Positions 16,804-25,148 of a DNA stretch of 33,136 nucleotides are shown here, in pieces; position 1 is the first letter of the stretch; every line of letters begins with the position of its first letter. This stretch comes from Gemmatimonadales bacterium (lineage in GTDB: Bacteria; Gemmatimonadota; Gemmatimonadetes; Gemmatimonadales; GWC2-71-9). The position numbers were made by a program, and so were the translations under genes. The notes beneath the pieces were generated by a model. It was given only the letters and a program-made list of their open reading frames with translations, did no database searches and was not told the origin of the DNA. The DNA lies in assembly GCA_025935995.1 (NCBI GenBank), contig JAICUF010000019.1, positions 1 to 33,136 on the forward strand, read 5' to 3'.

Positions 16804-18488
16804 CGTCGCGCCGCGAATTCGTCGAAGCCGCGACGGCCTCGGCGCTCGCCATGGCGCTGCCGTCGCGGGCCAGCACCACCGACGCGAGCGACCCGCCTGG
16901 CTTCGTGAATCTGCTGCGTCCGCCCGATCGCGTGGTCGCGCGGACGGATGCGCGCGAGCTCGCGCTCTCGCACGGCCCGGCCGGCCGCTGGGCGGGCGAG
17001 GGTGGCGTCGTGGTCGAAACGACGCCGGCTGCCGGCGCACTCGGTCTTCAGCTCGCATCCCCCGCCATGCCGATCCGCCGGATCGAGCTCCGCTGGCGCA
17101 CCCGCATCGCCGGCAGCCCGACCATCGTGGGCGACGCCTGGGAGCGGGGATACGGCGACCTCGAATGGCGCCGCTGGGTGCCCGACCGGGTGATGCCCTG
17201 GTACTTCGCGACGCACGACGGCACGCGCACGCACGGCTACGGCGTGCGCACCGGCGCCGCCGCGTTCTGCTTCTGGCTCGTCGATCCCGATGGCGTCACC
17301 TTCGTGGCCGACGTCCGAAGCGGCGGCTCGGCGCTGGCGCTGGGCGGGCGCACGCTGGCGGTGTGCGACGTCGTCTGCCGCCCGGGCCACGCGGGCGAGA
17401 CGCCGTTCGCGGCGCTCCGCTCGCTCTGCCGGCTCATGTGCCCGGCGCCCCTCATGCCGCCCGCGCCGGTCTACGGCAGCAACGACTGGTACTCCGTCTA
17501 CGGCGACAACAGCGCCGACACGGTGCGCGCCGACGCGGGCCGGATCGTGGAGCTGTCGCCGCCGGGCACCAACCGGCCGTTTGCGGTGATCGACGACGGC
17601 TGGCAGCCGGGCGGTGGCCGCGACAAGCCGGGTGCCGGCCTCTGGGACCGCGGCAACGGGAAATTCCCCGACATGCCGGGACTCGCCGCGCAGGTGCGCC
17701 GCTCGGGCGCGCGGCCGGGCATCTGGATCCGCCCGCTGCAGGCGGCCACCGACACGCCCACGACCTGGCGGCTGAGCCGCGAGCACGACACCCTCGATCC
17801 GACGGTCCCCGAGGCGCGGGCGAAGATCGCCGCCGATATCGCCCGCCTCCATGCGTGGGGGTTCGAGCTGATCAAGCACGACTACTCCACCTTCGACATC
17901 TTCGGCCGCTGGGGATTTCAGATGGGCGCCGCGCTCACGAAGGACGGCTGGCGCTTCGCCGAAGGCGCGTCCCGCACCACCGCCGAAGTGATCGACGAGC
18001 TCTACCGGACGATCCGCGAAGCCGCCGCCGGCAGCCTGCTCATCGGCTGCAACACGGTGAGCCATCTCTCCGCCGGCCGTTTCGAGATCTGCCGGATCGG
18101 CGATGACACGAGCGGCACCGAGTGGGGACGCACGCGGCGGATGGGCGTCAACTCGCTCGCCTTCCGCGGTATGCAGCATGGCGCCTTCTACGTGGCCGAC
18201 CCCGACTGCGTCGGGGTGACGCGCGCGGTGCCCTGGGCCCTGAACCGGCAGTGGCTCGACCTCGTGGCGCGGAGCGGGACGATGCTGTCGGTGTCGCTCG
18301 CCGCCGATGCGGTGGGTGCGGCGGAGCGCCGCGACCTCAGGGCCGCGCTCGCGCGCGCGGCGGAGCCGGCGCCGGTGGGCGAGCCGCTCGACTGGGAGAC
18401 GGCGCTCTATCCCACGCGCTGGCGCCTTCGCCGGGCGGAGCGGCGCTACGACTGGACGGGCGCCGATGGCACCGGGCTCCCCGGCTGA
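16800..18488 (+). CDS. Tat-exported alpha-galactosidase-like glycoside hydrolase (clan GH-D)
   Basis: A 562-aa protein with a twin-arginine signal (SRREFVEA, then an alanine-rich core to about residue 25). An N-terminal beta-rich part (to about 215) precedes a TIM barrel. The barrel carries GH27/GH36-like marks: IDDGWQ (264-269), a likely nucleophile Asp361 in LIKHDYS, and a likely acid/base Asp435/436 in RIGDDTSG. An RxCP-rich linker is at 207-216. Alpha-galactosidases and related enzymes release terminal sugars; here the product could feed the adjacent PQQ dehydrogenase. The exact substrate is uncertain because the sequence around the acid/base is not a textbook GH36 match. The start at 16800 overlaps the previous stop (ATGA). 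Confidence 0.75.
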   Translation: MTSRREFVEAATASALAMALPSRASTTDASDPPGFVNLLRPPDRVVARTDARELALSHGPAGRWAGEGGVVVETTPAAGALGLQLASPAMPIRRIELRWRTRIAGSPTIVGDAWERGYGDLEWRRWVPDRVMPWYFATHDGTRTHGYGVRTGAAAFCFWLVDPDGVTFVADVRSGGSALALGGRTLAVCDVVCRPGHAGETPFAALRSLCRLMCPAPLMPPAPVYGSNDWYSVYGDNSADTVRADAGRIVELSPPGTNRPFAVIDDGWQPGGGRDKPGAGLWDRGNGKFPDMPGLAAQVRRSGARPGIWIRPLQAATDTPTTWRLSREHDTLDPTVPEARAKIAADIARLHAWGFELIKHDYSTFDIFGRWGFQMGAALTKDGWRFAEGASRTTAEVIDELYRTIREAAAGSLLIGCNTVSHLSAGRFEICRIGDDTSGTEWGRTRRMGVNSLAFRGMQHGAFYVADPDCVGVTRAVPWALNRQWLDLVARSGTMLSVSLAADAVGAAERRDLRAALARAAEPAPVGEPLDWETALYPTRWRLRRAERRYDWTGADGTGLPG

Positions 18489-18492
18489 CGCC

Positions 18493-18687
18493 ATGACGCG
18501 GCGCGGGAAGGTCCGGCTCCTCATCGCGCTCATCGTCGGCTGGTACGCGCTGGGCGCGCTGCTCATCGGCGCCGGGCTTCACCTCACGGGCGACCTCGCG
18601 CAGGCATGCTTCTGGGGCGGGCTCATCGTGGGCAACGGCGGGGCGTTCTACAGCTGGTACTTCATGTTCGCCTGGCAGCGGGAGTAG
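18493..18687 (+). CDS. small two-helix membrane protein
   Basis: A 64-aa hydrophobic protein starting 4 bases after the hydrolase stop. Residues 8-29 (RLLIALIVGWYALGALLIGAG) and 38-58 (ACFWGGLIVGNGGAFYSWYFMF) are predicted transmembrane helices, flanked by basic MTRRGK and a WQRE tail. No family was recognised. The position between the exported hydrolase and the PH-like gene, with no promoter visible, suggests cotranscription. It shares size and topology with the 74-aa protein at 15378 but not clear sequence. Confidence 0.65.
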   Translation: MTRRGKVRLLIALIVGWYALGALLIGAGLHLTGDLAQACFWGGLIVGNGGAFYSWYFMFAWQRE

Positions 18688-18707
18688 GCGGAGACGGGAG
18701 GCGGCTG

Positions 18708-19058
18708 ATGGTCGACATCGAGATGCAGGACGGGCAGGTCGTGTTCCGGCCGCGCGGCCTGAGCAAGCTGTGGACGATGCGATCGCGGATCGCCGTCCCG
18801 CGATCGGCCATCCGGCGCGTGCGGCGCGCGCCGCCCGACGTCGGACTCGGCTGGTGGAAAGGGTGGCGATTGCCGGGTACCCATCTACCCGGCGTCCTCA
18901 CCGCGGGCTCCTACCTGCACGACGGCGAGTGGGAGTTCTGGGACGTGCGCGGCAAGGGCGCTTCGGCCATCGAAGTCGAGCTGGCCGGCACGCGCTATCG
19001 CCGCCTGATCATCGACGTCGAGGATCCGGCGGCCGCAGTGACGCGGCTCTCGAGATGA
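18708..19058 (+). CDS. PH-like small beta-rich protein
   Basis: A 116-aa soluble protein, starting at ATG 18708 with a GGGAGG Shine-Dalgarno. The pattern of alternating strands (DGQVVFRPRGLSKLW, SRIAVPRSAIRRVRRAP, GGxWxFWDVRGKGASAIEVEL) and a terminal helix (DPAAAVTRLS) resembles bacterial PH-like domains, where basic strands bind membrane or protein ligands. This is a fold-level impression only. It begins 20 bases after the small membrane protein and is coupled by ATGA to the isochorismatase-family gene. Confidence 0.55.
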   Translation: MVDIEMQDGQVVFRPRGLSKLWTMRSRIAVPRSAIRRVRRAPPDVGLGWWKGWRLPGTHLPGVLTAGSYLHDGEWEFWDVRGKGASAIEVELAGTRYRRLIIDVEDPAAAVTRLSR

Positions 19059-19624
19059 CGCTTCCCCGCTCCGCGGCGCTCCTCCTGATCGACGTGCGGC
19101 AGGGCCTCGACGATCCGGTCTGGGGCCGCCGGAACAATCCCCGCGCCGAGCGCAACATGGCCGCCCTGCTCGACGCCTGGCGAACGAGGGGCCAGCCGGT
19201 GGTGCACGTGCAGCACATGTCGCGGCGCGCCGATTCGCCGCTCCGGCCCGGGCTCCCGGGCAATGCGCTCAAGCCTGAGGTCGCGCCCGCGGAGGGCGAG
19301 CCGCTCTTCCGGAAGGAGGTGAACAGCGCCTTCATCGGGACGGGACTCGAGGAGCATCTGCGCGCGCGGGGAATCGCGCGCCTCGTGATCGTCGGCCTCA
19401 CCACGGATCACTGCGTGTCGTCCACCGCGCGGATGGCGGCGAACCTCGGATTCGAGGCCGTCGTCGTCTCCGACGCCACGGCGACGTTCGAGCGCGTCGG
19501 GCCGGAGGGCGGGCACCTGAGCGCGGACGAGATGCACCGCGCCGCGCTCGCGAGCCTCCACGGCGAGTTCGCGACGGTCCGCCGCACCGACGAGGTGCTG
19601 GCCGAGCTCCCGCCGCCGGCCTGA
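19055..19624 (+). CDS. isochorismatase-family cysteine hydrolase
   Basis: A 189-aa hydrolase with the complete family triad: Asp13 (LLIDVRQG), Lys87 (FRKEVNSAF) and Cys120 (TTDHCVSSTAR). The family covers isochorismatases, nicotinamidases and other amidases; the C-terminal region (VVVSDATATFER) is typical. It lacks the aryl-carrier domain of siderophore isochorismatases, so an amidase or other small-molecule hydrolase is more likely. The ATG at 19055 overlaps the previous stop (ATGA). It is the last gene of its operon and converges with the second permease gene, 10 bases apart. Confidence 0.9.
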   Translation: MTLPRSAALLLIDVRQGLDDPVWGRRNNPRAERNMAALLDAWRTRGQPVVHVQHMSRRADSPLRPGLPGNALKPEVAPAEGEPLFRKEVNSAFIGTGLEEHLRARGIARLVIVGLTTDHCVSSTARMAANLGFEAVVVSDATATFERVGPEGGHLSADEMHRAALASLHGEFATVRRTDEVLAELPPPA

Positions 19625-19634
19625 CCGGGGGCTG

Positions 19635-22274
19635 CTACTCCGAGGCGATTGCCTCGGCCGGCCGGATGCGCGCGGCGCGGGCGCCCGGCAGCAGGCAGGC
19701 CGCAACCGCCGACGCGAGGAGCACCGCCGTGACCGCGACGATCGTCGCCGGGTCCCGCGGCGCCACACCGTAAAGCAGCGACTCGGTCCAGCGCGCCGCC
19801 AGCAGCATCAGCAGCACTCCGCCCGCAAGCCCCGGCGCCACGCACCGCATCCCCCGCCGCACGATCATGCGTGCCACCGCCGCCGGCTCCGCACCCAGTG
19901 CCATGCGGACGCCGATCTCCCGGCGCTGCCGCCGCACCAGATACGACATCAGGCCGAAGATGCCGAGCGCCGCGAGGGCGAGCGCGACGGCGGCAAAGGC
20001 GCCGAGGAGGATCGTCCACCGGCCGGGCGCGCTGAGCTCCGTGCGGAGCCGGTCGTCCAGCGTCCGGCCGGCGAGCGGCAGCGCCGGGTCGAGTGAGCGC
20101 AGCGCCGTGATCACCGGCCCCATCGCGCTTGCCGGAGGCGTGGCTGTCCGGATCACCAGCTGCGCGCTGCGCGGGACCTCCTGCGCTGCCGGGGCGTACA
20201 TCCCCTCTCCGCTCCCCGCGAGACCGAGGTACTTCACGTCCCCCACGACGCCGACGATCACGGTCGGCGGGCAGGTGGTGCAGCCGCCGGAGACGAACTC
20301 CTGCCCCAGCACGGTGCGCCCCGGGAAGTGGCGCGCCGCCCACGCGCGGCTCACGATCGCGACCGGCGTGCCGTTCGCCGTGTCGCTCGCCGTGAACAGC
20401 CGGCCGTCCAGGAGCGGCACGCCGAGCGTCTCGAAATAGTCCGTGGAGACGCCGGACCACGGCGCGACCGGCTCGTTGCCGCCCGGCGGGACCGGATGGT
20501 CGAGAAGGTTGAAGTTGTTGACGTCGCCGCCGTTGTTGGGGGGAAGCGAGGTCGTGAGCGCGGCCGACACCACGCCCGGCGCCTCCCGCGCGCGCTGCAG
20601 CGCCCGTTGCCAGAAGTCGGCGGTGGTGGGACGTCCGCCGTCGGCCGAGTCCGCATAGCGCGCCTCCGGCAGCGACACGGCGATGGTGAAGGCGTGCGAC
20701 GGATCGAAGCCCGGGCTCACCTGCTGCAGATTGAGGAAGCTGCGCCCGAGGAGCGCCGCCGTGGCCAGCAGCGGCAGCGCCAGCATGAATTCCGCCGCCA
20801 CGAGCGCGCTCCGCACCGCGTTCGCGCGTCGCCCGGCGCTGGCCCGCCGCCCGTCCACGCGGGACGCGAGGAGTCGGCCCTGGAGCACGGCCGCCGCCGG
20901 CGCCATGCTCACGAGCAGCGCGGCGACGACCGTGGCCAGCGCGGCAAAGGCGACGGCGCGGCCGTCGAGTGCGACCTCTCCCACCCGCGGCAACCGCGGG
21001 AGCAAGGCGCCGGCCAGGCGCAGCGCCGCGGCCGCGAGCCCCAGTCCCGCCACGCCGGCGAGTAGCACGGCGAGCAGATTCTCCGTCACCACCAGCCGAA
21101 GGAGCCGGAGCCGCGAGGCACCGAGCCGCGCGCGGGTCGCCAGCTCGTGCTCGCGGGCCGAAATACGGACGAGCGCCAGCGTCGCGATGTTCGCTATGGC
21201 GACGAGCAGGACGAGCAGCACCGCGGCGGCCAGGAGCCGGAGCGGCCGCGCCGTCCCGCCGACCAGACTCTCCCGCAGATTCATCGGCACGAACCGCGCA
21301 GATCGGTCGGGGAAGCTCGACTGCCAGACGGGGAAGATCCGCTCGCTGATTCCCGCCAGATCGCGCGCCGCGTCATCGACCGACACCCCCTCGCGAAGAC
21401 GGGCGATGCCGGCGAGCCCGAAGGGCCCCCGTCGCGGCGGCGTGGACACGCGCATCGCGGGCCAGACGGCCGCCTCGATCCCCATGAGGTCCGTGACACC
21501 CGCCGGAAGGACCCCGACGACGGCATAGCTCAGCCCGTCGAGCATGATCGACTGATTCACCGCCGCCGTGGCGCCCCCGAATCGCGTCTCCGCGACGTGA
21601 TGCGACACGACCGCCACCGGCGCCGCGGCGGGGCTCTCGTCGTCCTTTGCGAGGAGCCGGCCCGCCGCGGGCCGGAGGCCGAGCGCGGACATGACGCCCG
21701 GCGTCACGCGCCCGGCGAGCACCTGCTCCGGCTCGCCGCCGGGTGTCGTCAACGCCATGTTGGCGGTGCGGAGCAGCCCGACCGCGTCGAAGACCCGCTG
21801 CTGATCCCGGATCGCGAGGTAGTCGGCGACCGACAGGCCCCAGCGGTTGTCGGGAGAATTCTGATTGAAGATCCTGACCAGCCGATCGGGATGCGGATAC
21901 GGAAGCTGGGAGAGGAGCACCCCGTTCACCACGGCAAAGACCGCCGTCGTGGCCCCGATGGCGAGCCCGAGCACCACGATGATCGTCGCCGTGAGGCCCG
22001 GGTTCCGCCGGAGCGCGCGCGCGCCAAAGCGGAGGTCGGCCAGGAGATCGGCGAGGGGACGGACGCCGCTCGCGTCATCCACCAGCTCCTTCACCTGGTC
22101 CACGCCGCCCAGCGCGAGCGCCGCCTCGCGCCGTGCCTCGGCCGGCGGGATGCCCCGGCGCACCCGCGCCTCGGCATCCCGATCCAGGTGAAAGCGGAGC
22201 TCCTCGTCGAGCTCATGCCGGCGGCGGCCCCGGAAGAGGACCGCCCTGAGCCGCTCCATCAGATCGGCGATCAC
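19635..22274 (-). CDS. ADOP-family duplicated ABC permease (MacB/FtsX type)
   Basis: An 879-aa inner-membrane permease. The N-terminal prefix (RRRHELDEELRFHLDRDAEARVRRG, then VDQVKELVDDASG) is the short helical domain typical of orphan permeases of this group, and differs from the prefix of the protein at 9078. Two MacB_PCD/FtsX repeats follow: first transmembrane at ATIIVVLGLAIGATTAVF, FtsX marks at ISAREHELATRARLGAS, and again at RRQRREIGVRMALGAE near the C-terminus. No ATPase gene is adjacent. The GTG at 22274 overlaps the PadR stop (GTGA); ATG 22259 is an alternative. The substrate is unknown. Relation to PadR implies expression on demand. Confidence 0.92.
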   Translation of the reverse strand: MIADLMERLRAVLFRGRRRHELDEELRFHLDRDAEARVRRGIPPAEARREAALALGGVDQVKELVDDASGVRPLADLLADLRFGARALRRNPGLTATIIVVLGLAIGATTAVFAVVNGVLLSQLPYPHPDRLVRIFNQNSPDNRWGLSVADYLAIRDQQRVFDAVGLLRTANMALTTPGGEPEQVLAGRVTPGVMSALGLRPAAGRLLAKDDESPAAAPVAVVSHHVAETRFGGATAAVNQSIMLDGLSYAVVGVLPAGVTDLMGIEAAVWPAMRVSTPPRRGPFGLAGIARLREGVSVDDAARDLAGISERIFPVWQSSFPDRSARFVPMNLRESLVGGTARPLRLLAAAVLLVLLVAIANIATLALVRISAREHELATRARLGASRLRLLRLVVTENLLAVLLAGVAGLGLAAAALRLAGALLPRLPRVGEVALDGRAVAFAALATVVAALLVSMAPAAAVLQGRLLASRVDGRRASAGRRANAVRSALVAAEFMLALPLLATAALLGRSFLNLQQVSPGFDPSHAFTIAVSLPEARYADSADGGRPTTADFWQRALQRAREAPGVVSAALTTSLPPNNGGDVNNFNLLDHPVPPGGNEPVAPWSGVSTDYFETLGVPLLDGRLFTASDTANGTPVAIVSRAWAARHFPGRTVLGQEFVSGGCTTCPPTVIVGVVGDVKYLGLAGSGEGMYAPAAQEVPRSAQLVIRTATPPASAMGPVITALRSLDPALPLAGRTLDDRLRTELSAPGRWTILLGAFAAVALALAALGIFGLMSYLVRRQRREIGVRMALGAEPAAVARMIVRRGMRCVAPGLAGGVLLMLLAARWTESLLYGVAPRDPATIVAVTAVLLASAVAACLLPGARAARIRPAEAIASE

Positions 22275-22612
22275 AGGTCGGCCAGCCGGACGCGCAGGAT
22301 CCCGTTCACCGCGGCCGATGTGCGCTCCCAGTTGACCGTTTCCGCCTCCAGCTGACGGCGGCCGGCCGCGGTGATCAGGTAGTAGCGCGCGCGGCGGTTG
22401 TGCTCGGTGACCCGCCACTCGGAGCGGACCCAGCCGCGGCGGAGCATCCGCTGCAGCGCGGGATAGAGCGAGCCCTGCTGCACCCGGAACACCTCGCCCG
22501 AGAGCTGGTCGATGCGCTGGGCGATGCCCCAGCCATGCATCGGCGTGAGCGACAGGGCCTTGAGCACGAGCAGCTCGAGCGTTCCGGGAAGGAGATCGGC
22601 GGCGTCCGGCAT
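22271..22612 (-). CDS. PadR-family transcriptional regulator
   Basis: A 113-aa winged-helix repressor that begins with the classic PadR pattern LLPGTLELLVLKALSLTPMHGWGIAQRI, followed by FRVQQGSLYPALQRMLRRGWVRSEW and NRRARYYLITAAGRRQLE. It belongs to the short group found upstream of ADOP permeases. The start is ATG at 22612, with an AAGGA Shine-Dalgarno about seven bases before. The stop overlaps the permease GTG. An inverted repeat at 22638-22659 in its promoter region is the likely autoregulatory site. Its operator differs in sequence from that of the first PadR, so the two systems should be insulated. Confidence 0.93.
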   Translation of the reverse strand: MPDAADLLPGTLELLVLKALSLTPMHGWGIAQRIDQLSGEVFRVQQGSLYPALQRMLRRGWVRSEWRVTEHNRRARYYLITAAGRRQLEAETVNWERTSAAVNGILRVRLADL

Positions 22613-22637
22613 GCGCTTTTCCTTTTGATGACCTGAA

Positions 22638-22659
22638 GAAGAAGCTATCGTGCTTCTTC
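22638..22659. promoter_or_regulatory. probable PadR operator (8-bp inverted repeat)
   Basis: Perfect arms GAAGAAGC (22638-22645) and GCTTCTTC (22652-22659) around TATCGT. It lies just downstream of a minus-strand TTGACG (22669-22664), a good -35 box for the PadR gene, with the -10 region inside the repeat (TAGCTT at 22647-22642). Repressor binding would block the promoter. It also lies about 50 bases from the divergent lipoprotein gene and could affect it. Confidence 0.7.
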
Positions 22660-22692
22660 AGACCGTCAAGAGGAGCCCCTTCCCGCCCGGGC

Positions 22693-22698
22693 TATCTT
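22693..22698 (+). promoter_or_regulatory. -10-like element for the lipoprotein peptidase operon
   Basis: TATCTT lies seven bases before the ATG at 22706 in otherwise GC-rich sequence; the transcript would be nearly leaderless. No clear -35 was found at the right spacing. Confidence 0.35.
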
Positions 22699-22705
22699 CC
22701 GTCGC

Positions 22706-23557
22706 ATGGCCCCGGTCCGCGCCCGCCTCGCAGGAGCCGTGCTCATCCTGTCACCGCTGACGGGCCCCGCGGGCTGCGCGTCCCGCCGGCCGCTGACGGC
22801 CCCGGCCGGCATCGCGGCCGCCTCGCTCGCCGACACCAGTTTCCGCTGGATCGAGCGAACCGCCCCCGGCTTTCGCGTGCACATCCAGACTGGGAGCTAT
22901 GCGGCGGCGCACCAGGACAGCCTGGTGGCACGGCTCCCGTCCGCGGCGGCGCATGCTCGTGAGCTGATCGGCGCCCCCCAGCTCGCGGGCCCCATCGACC
23001 TCTTCTTCATCGAATCACGGACCGAGATGAACCGGCTCATCGGCACCCGGCGGGCGACGGGATTCGCCGAGCCGTCGAGCCGCACCGTGCTGGTCATGAC
23101 CAACGCCGGATGGCGCGCGTTCGAGCGTCACGAGGTCATGCATGTCGTGGCCGGCCAGGCGTGGGGCCCTGCGGCGCCCGGCACCGACTGGCTCGTCGAA
23201 GGCCTCGCGCAAGCGGCCGACGGCTTCTGCGCGGGACATCCCAACGAGGAAGTCGCGTGGGCGCTGGCCCGCCGGCACGGCTGGATTCCGCTCCGGGATG
23301 TGCTCACCCGCTTCCGCGCCCAGCCCGATCTCCGCGCCTATCTTCAGGCCGCGGCGTTCACCGCCTTTCTCCTGCACGAAGCCGGACCGGACGCCCTCCG
23401 CGATCTCTGGCGCCACGGCGCCACCGCCGCGACGCCGGTCGCCGGACGCACGCTGGCCGAGCAGGAGGCGCGCTGGCGGACGGGCGTCTCCTCCGACTGG
23501 ACGCCCGCACCCGGCCAGCTCGACCGGATCGAGGTGGTCGGATGCGGCGAGGCATGA
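22706..23557 (+). CDS. gluzincin-like metallopeptidase lipoprotein
   Basis: A 283-aa exported lipoprotein: a signal peptide ending in a GPAGC lipobox (Cys24). The catalytic zinc motif is HEVMH (residues 142-146) and Glu165 in LVEGLAQ is a plausible third ligand, the arrangement seen in peptidase-MA-like and other gluzincins. The strand before it ([12 protein letters not shown]) and the downstream aromatic helices fit the fold. Length is typical of stand-alone MA-like proteins. A periplasmic or surface peptidase is likely, though substrate and activity are unknown. The ATG at 22706 has no Shine-Dalgarno but a -10-like element just upstream. It opens a five-gene operon running to 26317. Confidence 0.8.
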   Translation: MAPVRARLAGAVLILSPLTGPAGCASRRPLTAPAGIAAASLADTSFRWIERTAPGFRVHIQTGSYAAAHQDSLVARLPSAAAHARELIGAPQLAGPIDLFFIESRTEMNRLIGTRRATGFAEPSSRTVLVMTNAGWRAFERHEVMHVVAGQAWGPAAPGTDWLVEGLAQAADGFCAGHPNEEVAWALARRHGWIPLRDVLTRFRAQPDLRAYLQAAAFTAFLLHEAGPDALRDLWRHGATAATPVAGRTLAEQEARWRTGVSSDWTPAPGQLDRIEVVGCGEA

Positions 23558-23558
23558 G

Positions 23559-23996
23559 ATGACGGCCGGACACCTCGAGGCGATCTGGATCAAGCGCGCC
23601 CATCGGGGGCCGATGGATGCGGCGCCGAGGGCGGAGCTGCGCGCCGGCCGGGGCCTCGTCGGGAACGCCGATCAGGGCCGGAAGCGCCAGGTCACCCTCA
23701 TCGAGCGCGAAGTCTGGGAGCGGCTCATGGCGGGGCTCGGCGCATCGGCGGCGCCGGCGGCGCGGCGTGCCAACCTGATGGTGAGCGGCGTGTCGCTCGC
23801 CGATTCCCGCGGGCGGATCCTCAGAGTGGGCTCATGCCGGCTGCGCGTGGCCGGCGAGACCCGCCCCTGCGAGCGGATGGATGAAGCGGTCCCGGGCCTC
23901 CGCGAGGCCATGCGGCCCGGCTGGGGCGGCGGCGCCTTTGCCGAGGTGCTGGATGACGGCGTGATCCAGGTGGGAGACGGCGTCGCATGGGAATGA
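23559..23996 (+). CDS. MOSC domain protein
   Basis: A 145-aa protein consisting of a single MOSC domain. Visible marks are [21 protein letters not shown] (about 31-51), [12 protein letters not shown] (69-80) and [10 protein letters not shown], with the family's conserved Cys104. MOSC domains occur at the C-terminus of molybdenum cofactor sulfurases and in YiiM/YcbX-like enzymes that reduce N-hydroxylated compounds with molybdenum cofactor. This stand-alone form is probably a small YiiM-like enzyme or a sulfur carrier; no molybdenum cofactor genes are nearby. The start is one base after the upstream stop (TGAGATG); the 3' end overlaps the next start (ATGA). Confidence 0.87.
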   Translation: MTAGHLEAIWIKRAHRGPMDAAPRAELRAGRGLVGNADQGRKRQVTLIEREVWERLMAGLGASAAPAARRANLMVSGVSLADSRGRILRVGSCRLRVAGETRPCERMDEAVPGLREAMRPGWGGGAFAEVLDDGVIQVGDGVAWE

Positions 23997-24667
23997 ACGT
24001 GGTCATCTTCGGAGCGACGGGGATGGTCGGCGCCGGCGCCCTCCTCGAGTGCCTGGATGACCCGCGCATCGAATCGGTGCTCGCAGTGGTCCGTACACCG
24101 ACCGGGCGCACGCACCCGAAGCTGCGCGAGGTGGTGCACGCCGACTTCTTCGACTTCACCTCCCTGACCGACGACTTCGCCGTCTGCCACGCCTGCCTCT
24201 ACTGCCTCGGCGTCTCTTCGGCGGGGTTGTCGGAGGCACATTACACGAGCATCACCCGGAACATCGCGCTCGCGGCGGCACGCGCGCTCGCCGCCGCAAA
24301 CCCGAGCGCCGTGTTCTGCTTCGTCTCCGGCGCGGGGGCCGACAGCACTGCGCGGGTGCGCTCGATGTGGGCCCGCGTGAAGGGCGAGACGGAGAACGCG
24401 CTCCTCGCCCTGCCCTTCCGCGCCGTGTACGTCTTCCGCCCCGCCTTCATCCAGCCGGTCCGTGGGGTGCGATCGCGCACCGACGCGTACCGCGTCTTCT
24501 ACGGCGCGATGGCTCCGCTCTCACCGGTGCTGCGCTTCCTGCTGCCCTGGTACTGGACCAGCACGGCGCGCCTGGGCCGCGCCATGATCGCGGCCGCCCT
24601 CGAGGGCGCGCCGAAGCGCATTCTCTACTCCCGCGACATCAACCGGCTCGCCCGGCGTGCCCGCTGA
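23993..24667 (+). CDS. NAD(P)-binding Rossmann-fold protein (atypical SDR, NAD(P)H-binding family)
   Basis: A 224-aa protein with an N-terminal GATGMVG dinucleotide motif (residues 8-14), then the pattern of atypical SDRs: [27 protein letters not shown] and a K in [13 protein letters not shown]. It resembles the NAD(P)H-binding/epimerase-like proteins related to HTATIP2 (semialdehyde-dehydrogenase-like fold), usually of unknown substrate. The ATG at 23993 was preferred because it gives the ATGA overlap typical here; ATG 23987, two codons earlier, is also in frame. The hydrophobic stretch near residues 172-186 ([15 protein letters not shown]) may sit at a membrane. Confidence 0.82.
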   Translation: MNVVIFGATGMVGAGALLECLDDPRIESVLAVVRTPTGRTHPKLREVVHADFFDFTSLTDDFAVCHACLYCLGVSSAGLSEAHYTSITRNIALAAARALAAANPSAVFCFVSGAGADSTARVRSMWARVKGETENALLALPFRAVYVFRPAFIQPVRGVRSRTDAYRVFYGAMAPLSPVLRFLLPWYWTSTARLGRAMIAAALEGAPKRILYSRDINRLARRAR

Positions 24668-25148
24668 GATCCGGATCAGCCCCCTCGCCGGCGCCGCCGA
24701 AGCGGAGGCGTGCGCGCGGATGATGGCGGACTCGGAGCCGTGGCGGACCCTTGGCCGCGACGCCGACGCGTCGCTCCGGATCATCGCCGACCCCGCGCGC
24801 GAGGTGTATGTGGGGGAGGACGATGGCGGGCTCGCCGGCTTCGTGATTCTATGCCTCGTCGGCGCGTTCGTCGGCTACATCCAGACGGTGTGCGTGGCAC
24901 CGGGCCGCCGCGGTGCCGGGCTGGGGAGCCGCCTGGTCGCCTTTGCGGAGGAGCGGATCCGGCAGGTCTCGCCGAACGTCTTCCTCTGTGTATCATCCTT
25001 CAACCCCGCGGCGCAGCGGCTCTACGAACGGCTCGGCTACGAGTACGTGGGGGAGCTCCGCGACTACCTGATTCCCGGCGCCTCCGAGCTGCTCTTCCGG
25101 AAGAGCAGCGGCCCGTGGAAGACCTTCCGGCCTCTGGAGACCCGGTGA
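24657..25148 (+). CDS. GNAT-family N-acetyltransferase
   Basis: A 163-aa acetyltransferase. The acetyl-CoA loop is VAPGRRGAGLGSRLVAFAEERI (from about residue 80, with the RxxGxG core), followed by NPAAQRLYERLGYEYVGEL, the family's terminal signature. It probably acetylates an amine on a small molecule or protein N-terminus in the cytoplasm; the substrate is unknown. The start is GTG at 24657, inside the end of the previous gene (11-base overlap); no better start exists before the domain. The stop overlaps the next GTG (GTGA). Confidence 0.88.
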   Translation: MPAEIRISPLAGAAEAEACARMMADSEPWRTLGRDADASLRIIADPAREVYVGEDDGGLAGFVILCLVGAFVGYIQTVCVAPGRRGAGLGSRLVAFAEERIRQVSPNVFLCVSSFNPAAQRLYERLGYEYVGELRDYLIPGASELLFRKSSGPWKTFRPLETR

